A stretch of 64,000 bases of DNA from Ruminococcus flavefaciens (lineage in GTDB: Bacteria > Bacillota > Clostridia > Oscillospirales > Ruminococcaceae), in the NCBI GenBank assembly GCA_902777125.1, contig CACYSQ010000008.1, forward strand, positions 16,575 through 80,574. The letters run 5' to 3'. Position numbers and translations under genes: made by a program. This document shows, piece by piece, positions 17,649-25,519 of the stretch (positions are counted from its first letter, which is position 1; each line of letters starts with the position of its first letter). A model generated the notes under the pieces. The model did no database searches, was not told where the DNA came from, and saw only the letters and a list, made by a program, of their open reading frames with translations.

Positions 17649-18998
17649 ATGAAAAGATTCATCGCAGCTGTGCTCGCTGCCGCTATGACTGCCGGTGCTG
17701 CCGGTTCATACGCCGTTACAGCAGCAGATGCAAAAAACACAGACCACGATATCGTTATTTTCGGAGACAGTATCGCCGCCGGCTACGGTCTCGACACTAA
17801 AACAGAATACAATTACGGTCAGATATGCGCCGATTACCTCGGAGGCACCGTCGCTAACTACGCCGTTTCAGGCGATACCACCGATGATATGCTCAAGGTC
17901 ATCGGTTCGCTCGACGCCTCCCAGAAGCAGGCTCTCAAAAATGCGGAATATGTCGTTATCTCTATCGGAGGCAATGACCTCATACACTACGCTGTAAAGT
18001 ATGTGCTCAACTATGCCGCTGAGAACAACCTCCTCGTCAGCGGAAAAACAGCAGCCGATATCCCCGCTGAACCGACTGCCTCCCACCTCCTCACGCTTCT
18101 CGACAGGAGCAAGCTCAGTGCTTACGCTTCAAACACGAATAACGCTGCAGATCTTCTTGTTACGCTCAAAAAGCTCTGCAATAACCTCATGGTCAAGAAC
18201 GAGTCGTATGAGGGCGTTATCCCCGAAAAAGTCATTCCCAATATCAAAACAGCCGTAAAGAACATCAAGGCTATAAACCCCAATGCAAGAATTATCGTAC
18301 AGACCATTTACCAGCCTATTCAGTTCGATAAGGAGTACCTCGCCGCAAATTACGGTTCAAACGCTTCTACATATGTGAAGCTCTTCGGTCAGCTCCGCTC
18401 CAACTTTGAAAAGGTGCTCCAGCTTTACGCTAAGGAGCTCGGCGGTATAGACGGCATCGAGATCGCAGATGTCAACCATGAGTTCACCTCCCTCAAAGAG
18501 GGCGAGGCTCAGAACAACGACAATCCCGGTCACGCCGCATACTTCGTCAATATCCAGGAGTCCGGCAGCAAAAGGGATATCCACCCCAATCAGAAGGGTC
18601 ACCTCGCTATCGCTTCAACTATACTGAATACTATCGGCGAGCTCCACGACGATTCCGGTCTGCTCTCCGGCATCTTCAAGAGCCTCACGGACACCTCTGC
18701 CTACCCGCTCATCGCAGTCGATACCTATAAGAAAGCTGCCGGCAACCTCATGCTCGGCGATGTTAACTTCGATGAGAAGATAGACGCCCGTGATGCGAGC
18801 CGTGTCCTGAAAAACTACACCTATATCGCCGATGATCCGAATTCCGCTATTCTCTCGGAGATCCAGCTCAAGCAGTCCGATGTGAACGGAGATACTCTCA
18901 GCGATGCAAAGGACGCCTCCGCACTTCTCCGCTTCTATGCTTACCTCTCCAACAACGAATACTGCCCGATAGACGAATTCCTGAAAAGCGGAAAGTGA
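17649..18998 (+). CDS. Secreted SGNH/GDSL-type esterase with C-terminal dockerin
   Basis: The 449-residue product has a Sec signal peptide (residues 1 to about 28, cleavage after AADA), an SGNH hydrolase domain (about 33-335) and a type I dockerin (about 366-436). The catalytic serine is in FGDSIAAGYGL (Ser41), SIGGND (104-110) gives the oxyanion Gly/Asn, and RDIHPNQKGH (309-318) carries the catalytic His312. The dockerin has two calcium-loop repeats, GDVNFDEKIDARDASRVL and SDVNGDTLSDAKDASALL. It is likely a cellulosome component, perhaps deacetylating hemicellulose; the substrate is not fixed by the sequence. Consensus promoter upstream, intrinsic terminator downstream. Confidence 0.9.
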   Translation: MKRFIAAVLAAAMTAGAAGSYAVTAADAKNTDHDIVIFGDSIAAGYGLDTKTEYNYGQICADYLGGTVANYAVSGDTTDDMLKVIGSLDASQKQALKNAEYVVISIGGNDLIHYAVKYVLNYAAENNLLVSGKTAADIPAEPTASHLLTLLDRSKLSAYASNTNNAADLLVTLKKLCNNLMVKNESYEGVIPEKVIPNIKTAVKNIKAINPNARIIVQTIYQPIQFDKEYLAANYGSNASTYVKLFGQLRSNFEKVLQLYAKELGGIDGIEIADVNHEFTSLKEGEAQNNDNPGHAAYFVNIQESGSKRDIHPNQKGHLAIASTILNTIGELHDDSGLLSGIFKSLTDTSAYPLIAVDTYKKAAGNLMLGDVNFDEKIDARDASRVLKNYTYIADDPNSAILSEIQLKQSDVNGDTLSDAKDASALLRFYAYLSNNEYCPIDEFLKSGK

Positions 18999-19093
18999 TC
19001 GCGGCTAAGGTCCGGACTAAGCAAACTGACTCCATGCAGGACATTGCCGTAAAGCACGGTCTATCGCGTATACAGCCATCATAACACAAATAA

Positions 19094-19124
19094 GGCGGAC
19101 GCTTTTCAGCGTCCGCCTGTTTTC
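19094..19124 (+). terminator. Intrinsic terminator of the dockerin SGNH gene
   Basis: GGCGGACGC-TTTTCA-GCGTCCGCC followed by TGTTTTCG. Confidence 0.8.
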
Positions 19125-19239
19125 GTATTTTCAAAAGTTTGTATCGTGACATCTGCCGTAAGCGAAAGCAGACTTCCCTTTCCGTAAAGACGGAGCGAGC
19201 CTGCGAGCGCCCCCGTGGTCGGGAGCGCAGGCTCTGCGC

Positions 19240-19314
19240 TGGAGCAGATAACGGGGGTCGAACCCGCCTCCTCAGTTTGGGAAACTGAAGTAATAGCCGC
19301 TATACTATATCTGC
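19240..19314 (-). tRNA. tRNA-Gly (anticodon CCC)
   Basis: On the minus strand the gene begins GCAGATATAGTATAGCGGCT. The acceptor stem GCAGATA/TATCTGC, D-arm, anticodon arm TCAGT-TTCCCAA-ACTGA with anticodon CCC, and T-arm GGCGGGTTCGACCCCCG are all present; the discriminator T and CCA end are encoded (19243-19240). It stands alone between two plus-strand genes. A GC-rich hairpin (19196-19233, GAGCCTGCG/CGCAGGCTC) lies just past its 3' end. Confidence 0.93.
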
Positions 19315-19453
19315 ATACCCTTATTATACATCTATATGGTACGCTTGTCAATAGGTTTGAACATCTCAGTCCGCAGGTTTATCATAAACCGTGTCGAACG
19401 GTGCAGAAAGCGTCCCGGCTGCACTGAACTTTGTCCTCAGCTTTTTAAAGTGC

Positions 19454-19482
19454 TTGCAATCCTGAAATATTTGTGGTATAAT
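19454..19482 (+). promoter_or_regulatory. Sigma-A promoter of metG
   Basis: TTGCAA (19454-19459), a 17-base spacer and TATAAT (19477-19482), giving a 5' leader of about 140 bases. Confidence 0.8.
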
Positions 19483-19563
19483 ATCATCAAAGAAGATATT
19501 ATACCTTATCAAAAAGCCCTCGCAGATACGCAGATCAAAGATCTGTCCCCTGCAGATAGGGCA

Positions 19564-19597
19564 ATTATATCACAACACTTCGTTTTTGTGATATAAT
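19564..19597 (+). promoter_or_regulatory. Perfect 12-bp inverted repeat in the metG leader
   Basis: ATTATATCACAA, a 10-base loop, TTGTGATATAAT, ending 31 bases before the metG ATG. The AT-rich arms and the lack of a following T-run argue against a terminator. It could be an operator or a leader hairpin. The right arm contains TATAAT, so it could also overlap a second promoter. Confidence 0.6.
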
Positions 19598-19627
19598 AGT
19601 AAACCACTATGATTAGGAGCGATTTTT

Positions 19628-21619
19628 ATGTCAAAGAAACCCTTTTACATCACTACACCTATTTATTATCCTTCGGGCGATCCGCATATCGGTCACTGCT
19701 ACACAACAGTTGCCTGCGATTCCATTGCCCGTTATAAGCGAATGCAGGGCTATGACGTAATGTTCCTCACCGGTACTGACGAGCACGGTCTTAAAATAGA
19801 GCAGAAGGCTGCCGAACAGGGCATAACTCCCAAGGAGTACGTTGATATTATCGTTGATAAGTTCAAGAAGCTCTGGAGCTATATGAACATCTCCTACGAC
19901 AGATATATCCGTACCACCGACGATTACCACGTTGAGGCTGTTCAGAAGATCTTCAAGGCCCTCTACGACAAGGGCTATATCTACAAGGGCGAATATTCCG
20001 GAAAATACTGCACTCCCTGCGAGAGCTTCTGGACCGAGTCGCAGCTCGATGAGCACGGCTGCTGTCCCGAGTGCCACAGACCTGTGAAATTTGCCAAGGA
20101 GGAGGCTTACTTCTTCAAGATGTCTCCCTTTGCAGAGCGCATCGAGAAGCTTCTCCTCGAAACTGACTACCTCCGTCCCAAGACAAGAGCTGTTGAGCTG
20201 GTAAACAACTTCATCAAGCCCGGTCTTGAGGACCTCTGCGTTTCGAGAACTTCGTTCACATGGGGCGTTCCGGTATCCTTCGACGAAAAGCACGTTGTAT
20301 ACGTTTGGATAGACGCACTTTCCAACTATATCACGGCTCTCGGCTATGAGAACTCCGCTCATAACGACTATGAGAAGTACTGGCCTGCTGATGTCCACAT
20401 GGTAGCAAAGGACATCATGCGCTTCCACGCTATCATATGGCCTGCAATGCTCATGGCACTGGATCTGCCTCTGCCTAAGCACCTTGCTGTTCACGGCTAT
20501 ATCACCATGCAGAGTAAGGGCGGCGAAAGCGTGAAGATGTCCAAGTCACTGGGCAACGTCGTTGATCCTTTTGTACTGGGCGAGCGCTACGGCTGCGACT
20601 CTATCAGATACCATATCCTCCGCGAAATGGCTCTGGGCGCAGACAGCCTTTTCTCCAACGAGATAATGATAAACCGCATCAACTCCGACCTCGCAAACGG
20701 CTTTGGCAACCTCGTTTCACGTACCGTTGCAATGGCTGACAAGTACTTCGGCGGAACTCTCCCCACAGAGCGCGAGGCTGCCGATATCGACGAGGACTTC
20801 AAGTCTGTCATACTCGGACTTCGTTCCGCTGTTGACGGCTTCATCGACGAGACCAAGATAAAGCAGGCGCTCGAGACCATTTTCGAGGGCGTTTCACGCG
20901 CAAACAAGTACATCGACGAGACTGAGCCGTGGAAGCTCGGCAAGGACGACGCTACGAAGCCGAGACTTGCTGCTGTTCTCTATAACCTCCTCGAGACTAT
21001 CCGCATAACCTCCGCACTCCTTGCGCCGTTCATGCCTACGACCATGCCGAAGGTATGGGAGCAGATAGGCGCCTCCGCAGAGGACGTAAAGTACGATAAT
21101 CTCGATAAATTCGGCGTTCTCCCGGCAAATGTCACCGTTCACAAGGGCGAGATTCTCTTCCCGCGTATCGACGTTGACAAGGAGATCGAGGAGCTCAATG
21201 CTATCCTTACCAAGAACATGGAGGCGGCAAAGGCAAAGCTGTCCTCAGAGGAAAAGGGCGAGGCTGCTGCCGAGCCTGAGAAGATCGAGCTCAAGCCTGA
21301 GATAACCATTGACGACTTCGCAAAGGTCGAGATCAGGGTAGCTAAGGTAGTCGCCTGCGAAAAGGTTAAGAAGTCCGACAAGCTCCTGTGCTTGCAGCTC
21401 GACGACGGCATGGGCGGACGTCAGGTCGTTTCCGGTATCGCTCAGTATTACCAGCCGGAAGACCTCATCGGAAAGAAGCTCCAGCTCATCGCGAACCTCA
21501 AGCCCGTGAAGCTCCGCGGAGTTGACAGCAACGGCATGATTTGCGCGGCTGATACTCCCGATGGCGTCAAGGTCATATTCGTTGACGACAGCATTCCTGT
21601 CGGCTCAAAGATAAGATAA
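19628..21619 (+). CDS. metG: Methionyl-tRNA synthetase with C-terminal tRNA-binding domain
   Basis: This class I synthetase charges tRNA-Met. At 663 residues it is a full-length, long-form enzyme. HIGH is in PSGDPHIGHCYTT and KMSKS is in ESVKMSKSLGN. A zinc-binding knuckle is formed by CTPCESF and CCPECHRP. After the anticodon-binding helices and an Ala/Glu linker, the C-terminal OB-fold (ITIDDFAKVEIRVAKVVACE to SKIR) is the tRNA-binding dimerisation domain. AGGAG lies upstream of the ATG. No T-box was recognised in its leader. A perfect terminator follows. Confidence 0.97.
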   Translation: MSKKPFYITTPIYYPSGDPHIGHCYTTVACDSIARYKRMQGYDVMFLTGTDEHGLKIEQKAAEQGITPKEYVDIIVDKFKKLWSYMNISYDRYIRTTDDYHVEAVQKIFKALYDKGYIYKGEYSGKYCTPCESFWTESQLDEHGCCPECHRPVKFAKEEAYFFKMSPFAERIEKLLLETDYLRPKTRAVELVNNFIKPGLEDLCVSRTSFTWGVPVSFDEKHVVYVWIDALSNYITALGYENSAHNDYEKYWPADVHMVAKDIMRFHAIIWPAMLMALDLPLPKHLAVHGYITMQSKGGESVKMSKSLGNVVDPFVLGERYGCDSIRYHILREMALGADSLFSNEIMINRINSDLANGFGNLVSRTVAMADKYFGGTLPTEREAADIDEDFKSVILGLRSAVDGFIDETKIKQALETIFEGVSRANKYIDETEPWKLGKDDATKPRLAAVLYNLLETIRITSALLAPFMPTTMPKVWEQIGASAEDVKYDNLDKFGVLPANVTVHKGEILFPRIDVDKEIEELNAILTKNMEAAKAKLSSEEKGEAAAEPEKIELKPEITIDDFAKVEIRVAKVVACEKVKKSDKLLCLQLDDGMGGRQVVSGIAQYYQPEDLIGKKLQLIANLKPVKLRGVDSNGMICAADTPDGVKVIFVDDSIPVGSKIR

Positions 21620-21657
21620 AAAATAACCGGAAGCTGTGAAGCTTCCGGTTATTTTTT
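21618..21657 (+). terminator. Terminator of metG, formed by the core hairpin of a MITE-like repeat
   Basis: AAATAACCGGAAGC-TGTGAA-GCTTCCGGTTATTTTTT directly after the metG stop. The same CCGGAAGC hairpin is at the centre of the two full repeat elements at 25105-25418 and 52451-52824. It should work in both directions. Confidence 0.9.
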
Positions 21658-21779
21658 ATACCATTGTGAAAAAACTAAAGTAAGGCTCTGAATAGAGTTT
21701 GGAAGCACTTTCATCAAAATGGCTTGCTCCAATAATTCTAATATACTTCTATATAAGCACCACGGTAAGGCGTGTCCGT
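21618..21779 (+). mobile_element. MITE-like repeat, half copy (hairpin plus right arm)
   Basis: From the hairpin, the sequence ATACCATTGTGAAAAAACTA through AGCACTTTCATCAAAA to CACCACGGTAAGGCGTGTCC matches the right half of the element at 25105-25418 with scattered differences. The left half is missing because metG lies there. It ends at the stop codon of the TetR gene. Confidence 0.8.
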
Positions 21780-22427
21780 TTATCTCTTTCTAACGTACTC
21801 TACGGCGGTATTTACAAGCATTTCGAGCTCCTTATAGCCCTCGCTGAAATTGTCTGTTGGCAGGATCTCGCCGCGGAGAAGCTTCTTTGCAAGCTCCATC
21901 ATAGCGTGTCCGTAGGTGACGTAAAGGAGGTGGAAATCAACGTCCTCGCGTATGCTGCCGTCGGCAACTCCGCGCTTGCAGGCTGCCTCGTATACCACAT
22001 AGAAATTGATTATGGACTGGTCGTACTCCTCCAGCTCGGACTTCGGGACCTTTTCTCTTATCATCATGAGGTCGAATTCGCCGAGAAGCTTCATGAAATC
22101 CTTGTGTGCCTCATACAGCACGGTATACATTCTCATGAGTTCGGAAAGCTGTTTCAGTCCGGACTGTGCAAGAAAGACCTCGGATTCAAAAATGCCGCTG
22201 AACATACCTTTCAGCTCGTTCCAGAGGTGAGTCATCGCGGCAATGGTTATGCCGGTCTTAGTGCCGAAATAGCGGTAAAGGGTAGCTACGCCGACGCCGC
22301 TCGCATCAGCGATATCGGTCATTTTCACGTTCTCTATGCCGTTTTTCAGGAACATATCGGCGGATATCGCGACAGCACGCTTTATTCTTCGACCCTTCAT
22401 ATTCTCATTCTGAAACTCAATCATCAT
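21780..22427 (-). CDS. TetR-family transcriptional regulator
   Basis: The 215-residue product has an N-terminal TetR helix-turn-helix: RAVAISADMFLKNGIENVKMTDIADASGVGVATLYRYFGTK in pattern, with DIADASGVG and TLYRYF as the recognition core. The helical C-terminal domain probably binds an unknown ligand. A consensus promoter lies upstream (22474-22502) and GGGAGG precedes the ATG. The next gene upstream on the same strand encodes a SulP transporter, which might be its target, but no operator was identified. Confidence 0.92.
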   Translation of the reverse strand: MMIEFQNENMKGRRIKRAVAISADMFLKNGIENVKMTDIADASGVGVATLYRYFGTKTGITIAAMTHLWNELKGMFSGIFESEVFLAQSGLKQLSELMRMYTVLYEAHKDFMKLLGEFDLMMIREKVPKSELEEYDQSIINFYVVYEAACKRGVADGSIREDVDFHLLYVTYGHAMMELAKKLLRGEILPTDNFSEGYKELEMLVNTAVEYVRKR

Positions 22428-22473
22428 TGCAAAGCCTCCCTTACAAAAAGATATATTCGTTTAGCTTTGCTAT

Positions 22474-22502
22474 ATTTTAACATATTTTATTGTTTTTGTC
22501 AA
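22474..22502 (-). promoter_or_regulatory. Sigma-A promoter of the TetR gene
   Basis: TTGACA (22502-22497), a 17-base spacer and TAAAAT (22479-22474) on the minus strand. Confidence 0.85.
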
Positions 22503-22610
22503 GAAAAAAACATCGTTCAAGATGAAAATAATTTATGAACTTTTCTTTTCCGCGAATGCTGTAAGGTCCATATAAAAAAGTCCGGAAGCATTAACGTGAG
22601 TTCTTTTTCA

Positions 22611-24299
22611 TCATGCTCTCGCGGCAGCTATCTGCTTTTCAAGCTCGGCTGCACGGAGAAGTGCCGTGTCGATATGGTCGCAGAAGTTCTCGCTTCCGAC
22701 ACGCTCGGTAAAGCCAGCCTTCTTCATGGCGTTCATCGGCTGCTCGTTGACATGGGAGAATATCACCTTTATACCGCGCTTTTCGCAGCGCTTCACGATG
22801 TTGTTCAGCGCCTCGATACCGGTCGCGTCTATCGCGGGAACGTTCCTCATTCTGATGCAGAGAATGTCGAACTTCTTATTGTCCTCGAGGACGTACCTGT
22901 ACTTGTCGGAAGCCGCAAAGAACATCGGTCCGTTTATCTCATAGACACGGGTATTCGCAGGTATCTTCTTGAGGGCGATGTTGTCGGGGTCGGTGTCCTC
23001 ATCGTCAATGTCGACCCAGTTGTGAGCCTCGGTAACGTCCGCCATGCGCTTCATAAAGAGGAGTGCGGCGAGCACAAGGCCAACTCCGATAGCGACTACG
23101 AGGTCGAACACAACGGTGAACACAAGCGTTACGAAAAGAACCATTACGTCGCTCTTGGGAGCAGTTTTTACGGTGTAGACGATGTTCTTCCAGCCGCACA
23201 TATTGTATGCAACGATAAAGAGTATCGCGGCGATAGTGGGCATGGGTATGAGCTTTGCGTAGGGCATGAGCGAAACGAGTATAACAAGCACTACTATCGA
23301 GTGAACTATGCCTGCGATAGGCGTTCTTCCGCCGTTCTTGACGTTAGCGGCGGTACGGGCGATAGCGCCTGTAGCAGGTATTCCGCCGAAAAGTGACGAG
23401 CCGATGTTTGCGGCACCCTGAGCTATGAGCTCCATGTTCGAGCGGTGCTTAGATCCGATCATACCGTCGGAAACAACGCAGGAGAGCAGTGATTCGACCG
23501 CTGCGAGAACTGCGATAGTGAAGGCGTCCGGAACGAGAGCCTTCATCTTGGAGAAACTGAACTCAGGTGCGGAGAACTTCGGAGGTGCGGAGGATATCGA
23601 GTAGAGGTCGCCTATCGTGTTGACGTTGACGTCAGCAAGGTTCACGACGAGCGAACAGACGATGACTGCGATGAGCGAGGCGGGTATCTTTTCGAGCTTC
23701 TTCGGCCAGAGAATGAGTATCGCAAGGGAAAGGCAGCCTATCAGGAATGCCGAGAAATTGAAGCTGTCAAGGTTTTTGCAGATAGCCTCGACCTTGTCAA
23801 CGGTCTCAACGGGAGACTTGAAGTCCAGTCCGAAGAAGTCCTTGATCTGACCTATGAGAATGGTGACGGCAATGCCGAATGTGAAGCCGGTAGTTATCGT
23901 GCCGGGGATATATTTTATGAGGACGCCGAAACGGCACAGTCCCATCAGCACCATGAGGATACCAGCCATAATCGTAGCCATGATGAGACCGTCCATGCCC
24001 TCATCGGCGACAATGCCTGCAACTATTGTGGCAAATGCGGCGGTAGGACCGGCTATCTGTACGCGGCTTCCTCCGAGGAGTGCCACGATGAAGCCTGCGA
24101 CTATCGCGGTGTAAAGACCCTGCTCGGGACCTACTCCGGAGGCGAGTGCAAGGGCTATAGAGAGCGGAATGGCGATGATAGCAACAACGATGCCGGCAAC
24201 GATGTCCTTGAAAAACTGTTCGCGGGAGTAATTCTTCATGACCGAGATAAGTTTCGGTTTGAGCTTCTCCTCACTGGGCTTGACTGCTTTTGAGTCCAT
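22611..24299 (-). CDS. SulP-family anion transporter with STAS domain
   Basis: This is a SulP (SLC26-like) inner-membrane permease with about 10-14 transmembrane helices, followed by a cytoplasmic STAS domain (IDATGIEALNNIVKRCEKRG). IPLSIALALASGVGPEQGLY and QIAGPTAAFATIVAG are typical of the family, whose members carry sulfate, bicarbonate or dicarboxylates; the ion cannot be fixed here. Start taken as ATG 24299 (562 residues); GTG 24305 and ATG 24326 are alternatives. Promoter TTGAAA (24379-24374), 17 bases, TATAAT (24356-24351). Confidence 0.92.
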   Translation of the reverse strand: MDSKAVKPSEEKLKPKLISVMKNYSREQFFKDIVAGIVVAIIAIPLSIALALASGVGPEQGLYTAIVAGFIVALLGGSRVQIAGPTAAFATIVAGIVADEGMDGLIMATIMAGILMVLMGLCRFGVLIKYIPGTITTGFTFGIAVTILIGQIKDFFGLDFKSPVETVDKVEAICKNLDSFNFSAFLIGCLSLAILILWPKKLEKIPASLIAVIVCSLVVNLADVNVNTIGDLYSISSAPPKFSAPEFSFSKMKALVPDAFTIAVLAAVESLLSCVVSDGMIGSKHRSNMELIAQGAANIGSSLFGGIPATGAIARTAANVKNGGRTPIAGIVHSIVVLVILVSLMPYAKLIPMPTIAAILFIVAYNMCGWKNIVYTVKTAPKSDVMVLFVTLVFTVVFDLVVAIGVGLVLAALLFMKRMADVTEAHNWVDIDDEDTDPDNIALKKIPANTRVYEINGPMFFAASDKYRYVLEDNKKFDILCIRMRNVPAIDATGIEALNNIVKRCEKRGIKVIFSHVNEQPMNAMKKAGFTERVGSENFCDHIDTALLRAAELEKQIAAARA

Positions 24300-24350
24300 A
24301 TTCACAAAAACCTCAATTCTATGCAATATCAGCGCAAACGCGCGATTACA

Positions 24351-24379
24351 ATTATACTACTAAAAATAGCCGATTTCAA
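24351..24379 (-). promoter_or_regulatory. Sigma-A promoter of the SulP gene
   Basis: TTGAAA (24379-24374), a 17-base spacer and TATAAT (24356-24351) on the minus strand. Confidence 0.8.
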
Positions 24380-24477
24380 GGGAAAGACAGAATTTTGTCG
24401 AAGTATATAAAATAGTTGCGGAAAGACGATGAATATTATTGATTTTCAGGAGGATAATAGCTCTGAGGTGAATTGAA

Positions 24478-25089
24478 ATGAGCTTACAGCTTGAAAAAAG
24501 TCAGACGCTTACAAATCTCATGAGGGCTTTTGCCGGGGAAAGCATGGCGCAGATGCGGTATATCCTTGCGGCGGACGAGGCTCAGAAGCAGAAATTCGCG
24601 GCGATAGCAAGGGTATTCCGGTTCACGGCTGAGCAGGAGAAGCAGCACGCTAAGGTCTTCGGAGGCTTCCTTTCGGACTTTCCGGGCATGAGCATCGACA
24701 TCGCGGCAGGCTTTCCGGCGGACAACACCTGCGATATGCAGCAGCTCCTCGACCTTGCCGCGAACGATGAGGACGCCGAAGCCGGTACGGTCTATCCCTC
24801 TTTTGCACGTATCGCAAGGGACGAGGGCTTCACGGATATCGCGGACAAATTCGCAATGATAGGTGCGATAGAGGATACTCACAGGAAGCGCTTCGCATAT
24901 TACGCCGAGCTTATGCGGTCGGGAAAGCTCCTGCGTTCAGACATCACGGAGGAACGCTGGATATGCCTGAACTGCGGTCATATCCACACGGGAAGCGAGC
25001 CGCCGGAGGTCTGTCCGGTATGCGGTGTTGACCATGGCTGGTCGATCCGCGAGGCAGAGGCGGATATGACGTTCGCGAATATGCTGTGA
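24478..25089 (+). CDS. Rubrerythrin
   Basis: Rubrerythrin reduces hydrogen peroxide in anaerobes, using a diiron centre and a rubredoxin-type iron. The 203-residue product has the ferritin-like diiron domain (AGESMAQMRYILAADEA, EQEKQHAKVF, GAIEDTHRKRF) and a C-terminal rubredoxin-like domain with WICLNCGHIH and CPVCGVDHG. GAGGTG lies seven bases upstream of the ATG. It stands alone, divergent from the SulP gene. Rubrerythrins are often PerR-controlled, but no PerR box was recognised here. Confidence 0.95.
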   Translation: MSLQLEKSQTLTNLMRAFAGESMAQMRYILAADEAQKQKFAAIARVFRFTAEQEKQHAKVFGGFLSDFPGMSIDIAAGFPADNTCDMQQLLDLAANDEDAEAGTVYPSFARIARDEGFTDIADKFAMIGAIEDTHRKRFAYYAELMRSGKLLRSDITEERWICLNCGHIHTGSEPPEVCPVCGVDHGWSIREAEADMTFANML

Positions 25090-25104
25090 CGGCACATACA
25101 GAAA

Positions 25105-25418
25105 AAAAGTGACGCCATAACTGTGATACTCATATGGAAGTATTATGAGAACTAACTGGGGAAAACCTTTCTGAGGAAAGGTTCTTCCCCAGACCCCCTT
25201 TCCAAAGACTTTATTATGGTTTTTTCCACAATGGTATAATGCTCACGCACAAAAAAATAATCCGGAAGCAACTATGCTTCTGGACATTTTTATACCATTG
25301 TGGAAAAAACTAAAGTAAGGCTTAGAATAGAGTTTGAAAGCACTTTCATCAAAAGGGCTTGCCTCAACAATTCTGATAAATACTGCTATACAAGTACCAC
25401 CGTTATGGTGTCCCTTTT
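25105..25418 (+). mobile_element. MITE-like repeat, full copy
   Basis: A non-coding element of about 314 bp. Its ends, GTGACGCCATAACTGTGATA and (complement of the right end) GGGACACCATAACGGTGGTA, are imperfect inverted repeats extending about 50 bp to TATTATGAGAACT / TATTTATCAGAAT. Inside are a CCTTTCTGAGGAAAGG hairpin and the central CCGGAAGC hairpin flanked by inverted copies of TTTTTTCCACAATGGTATAA. It has the same structure as the copy at 52451-52824. It lies after rubrerythrin and may terminate it. Confidence 0.85.
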
Positions 25419-25477
25419 GACGTAGGGGCGGTTATTATCCGCCCGCATTCAAGGGGACAGTCACTTGCCGTCCCTGC

Positions 25478-25506
25478 AAAAAAAGCGGACGCCCTGCGGC
25501 GTCCGC
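25478..25506 (-). terminator. Intrinsic terminator of the acyl-CoA ligase gene
   Basis: On the minus strand GCGGACGCC-GCAG-GGCGTCCGC is followed by TTTTTTT, 14 bases past the stop codon. Confidence 0.88.
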
Positions 25507-25519
25507 TTCGTTTATGATA

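Noticed and set aside
19440-19627. T-box leader upstream of metG
   Set aside because: No stem I, specifier loop or conserved T-box sequence was found; only a simple dyad is present.
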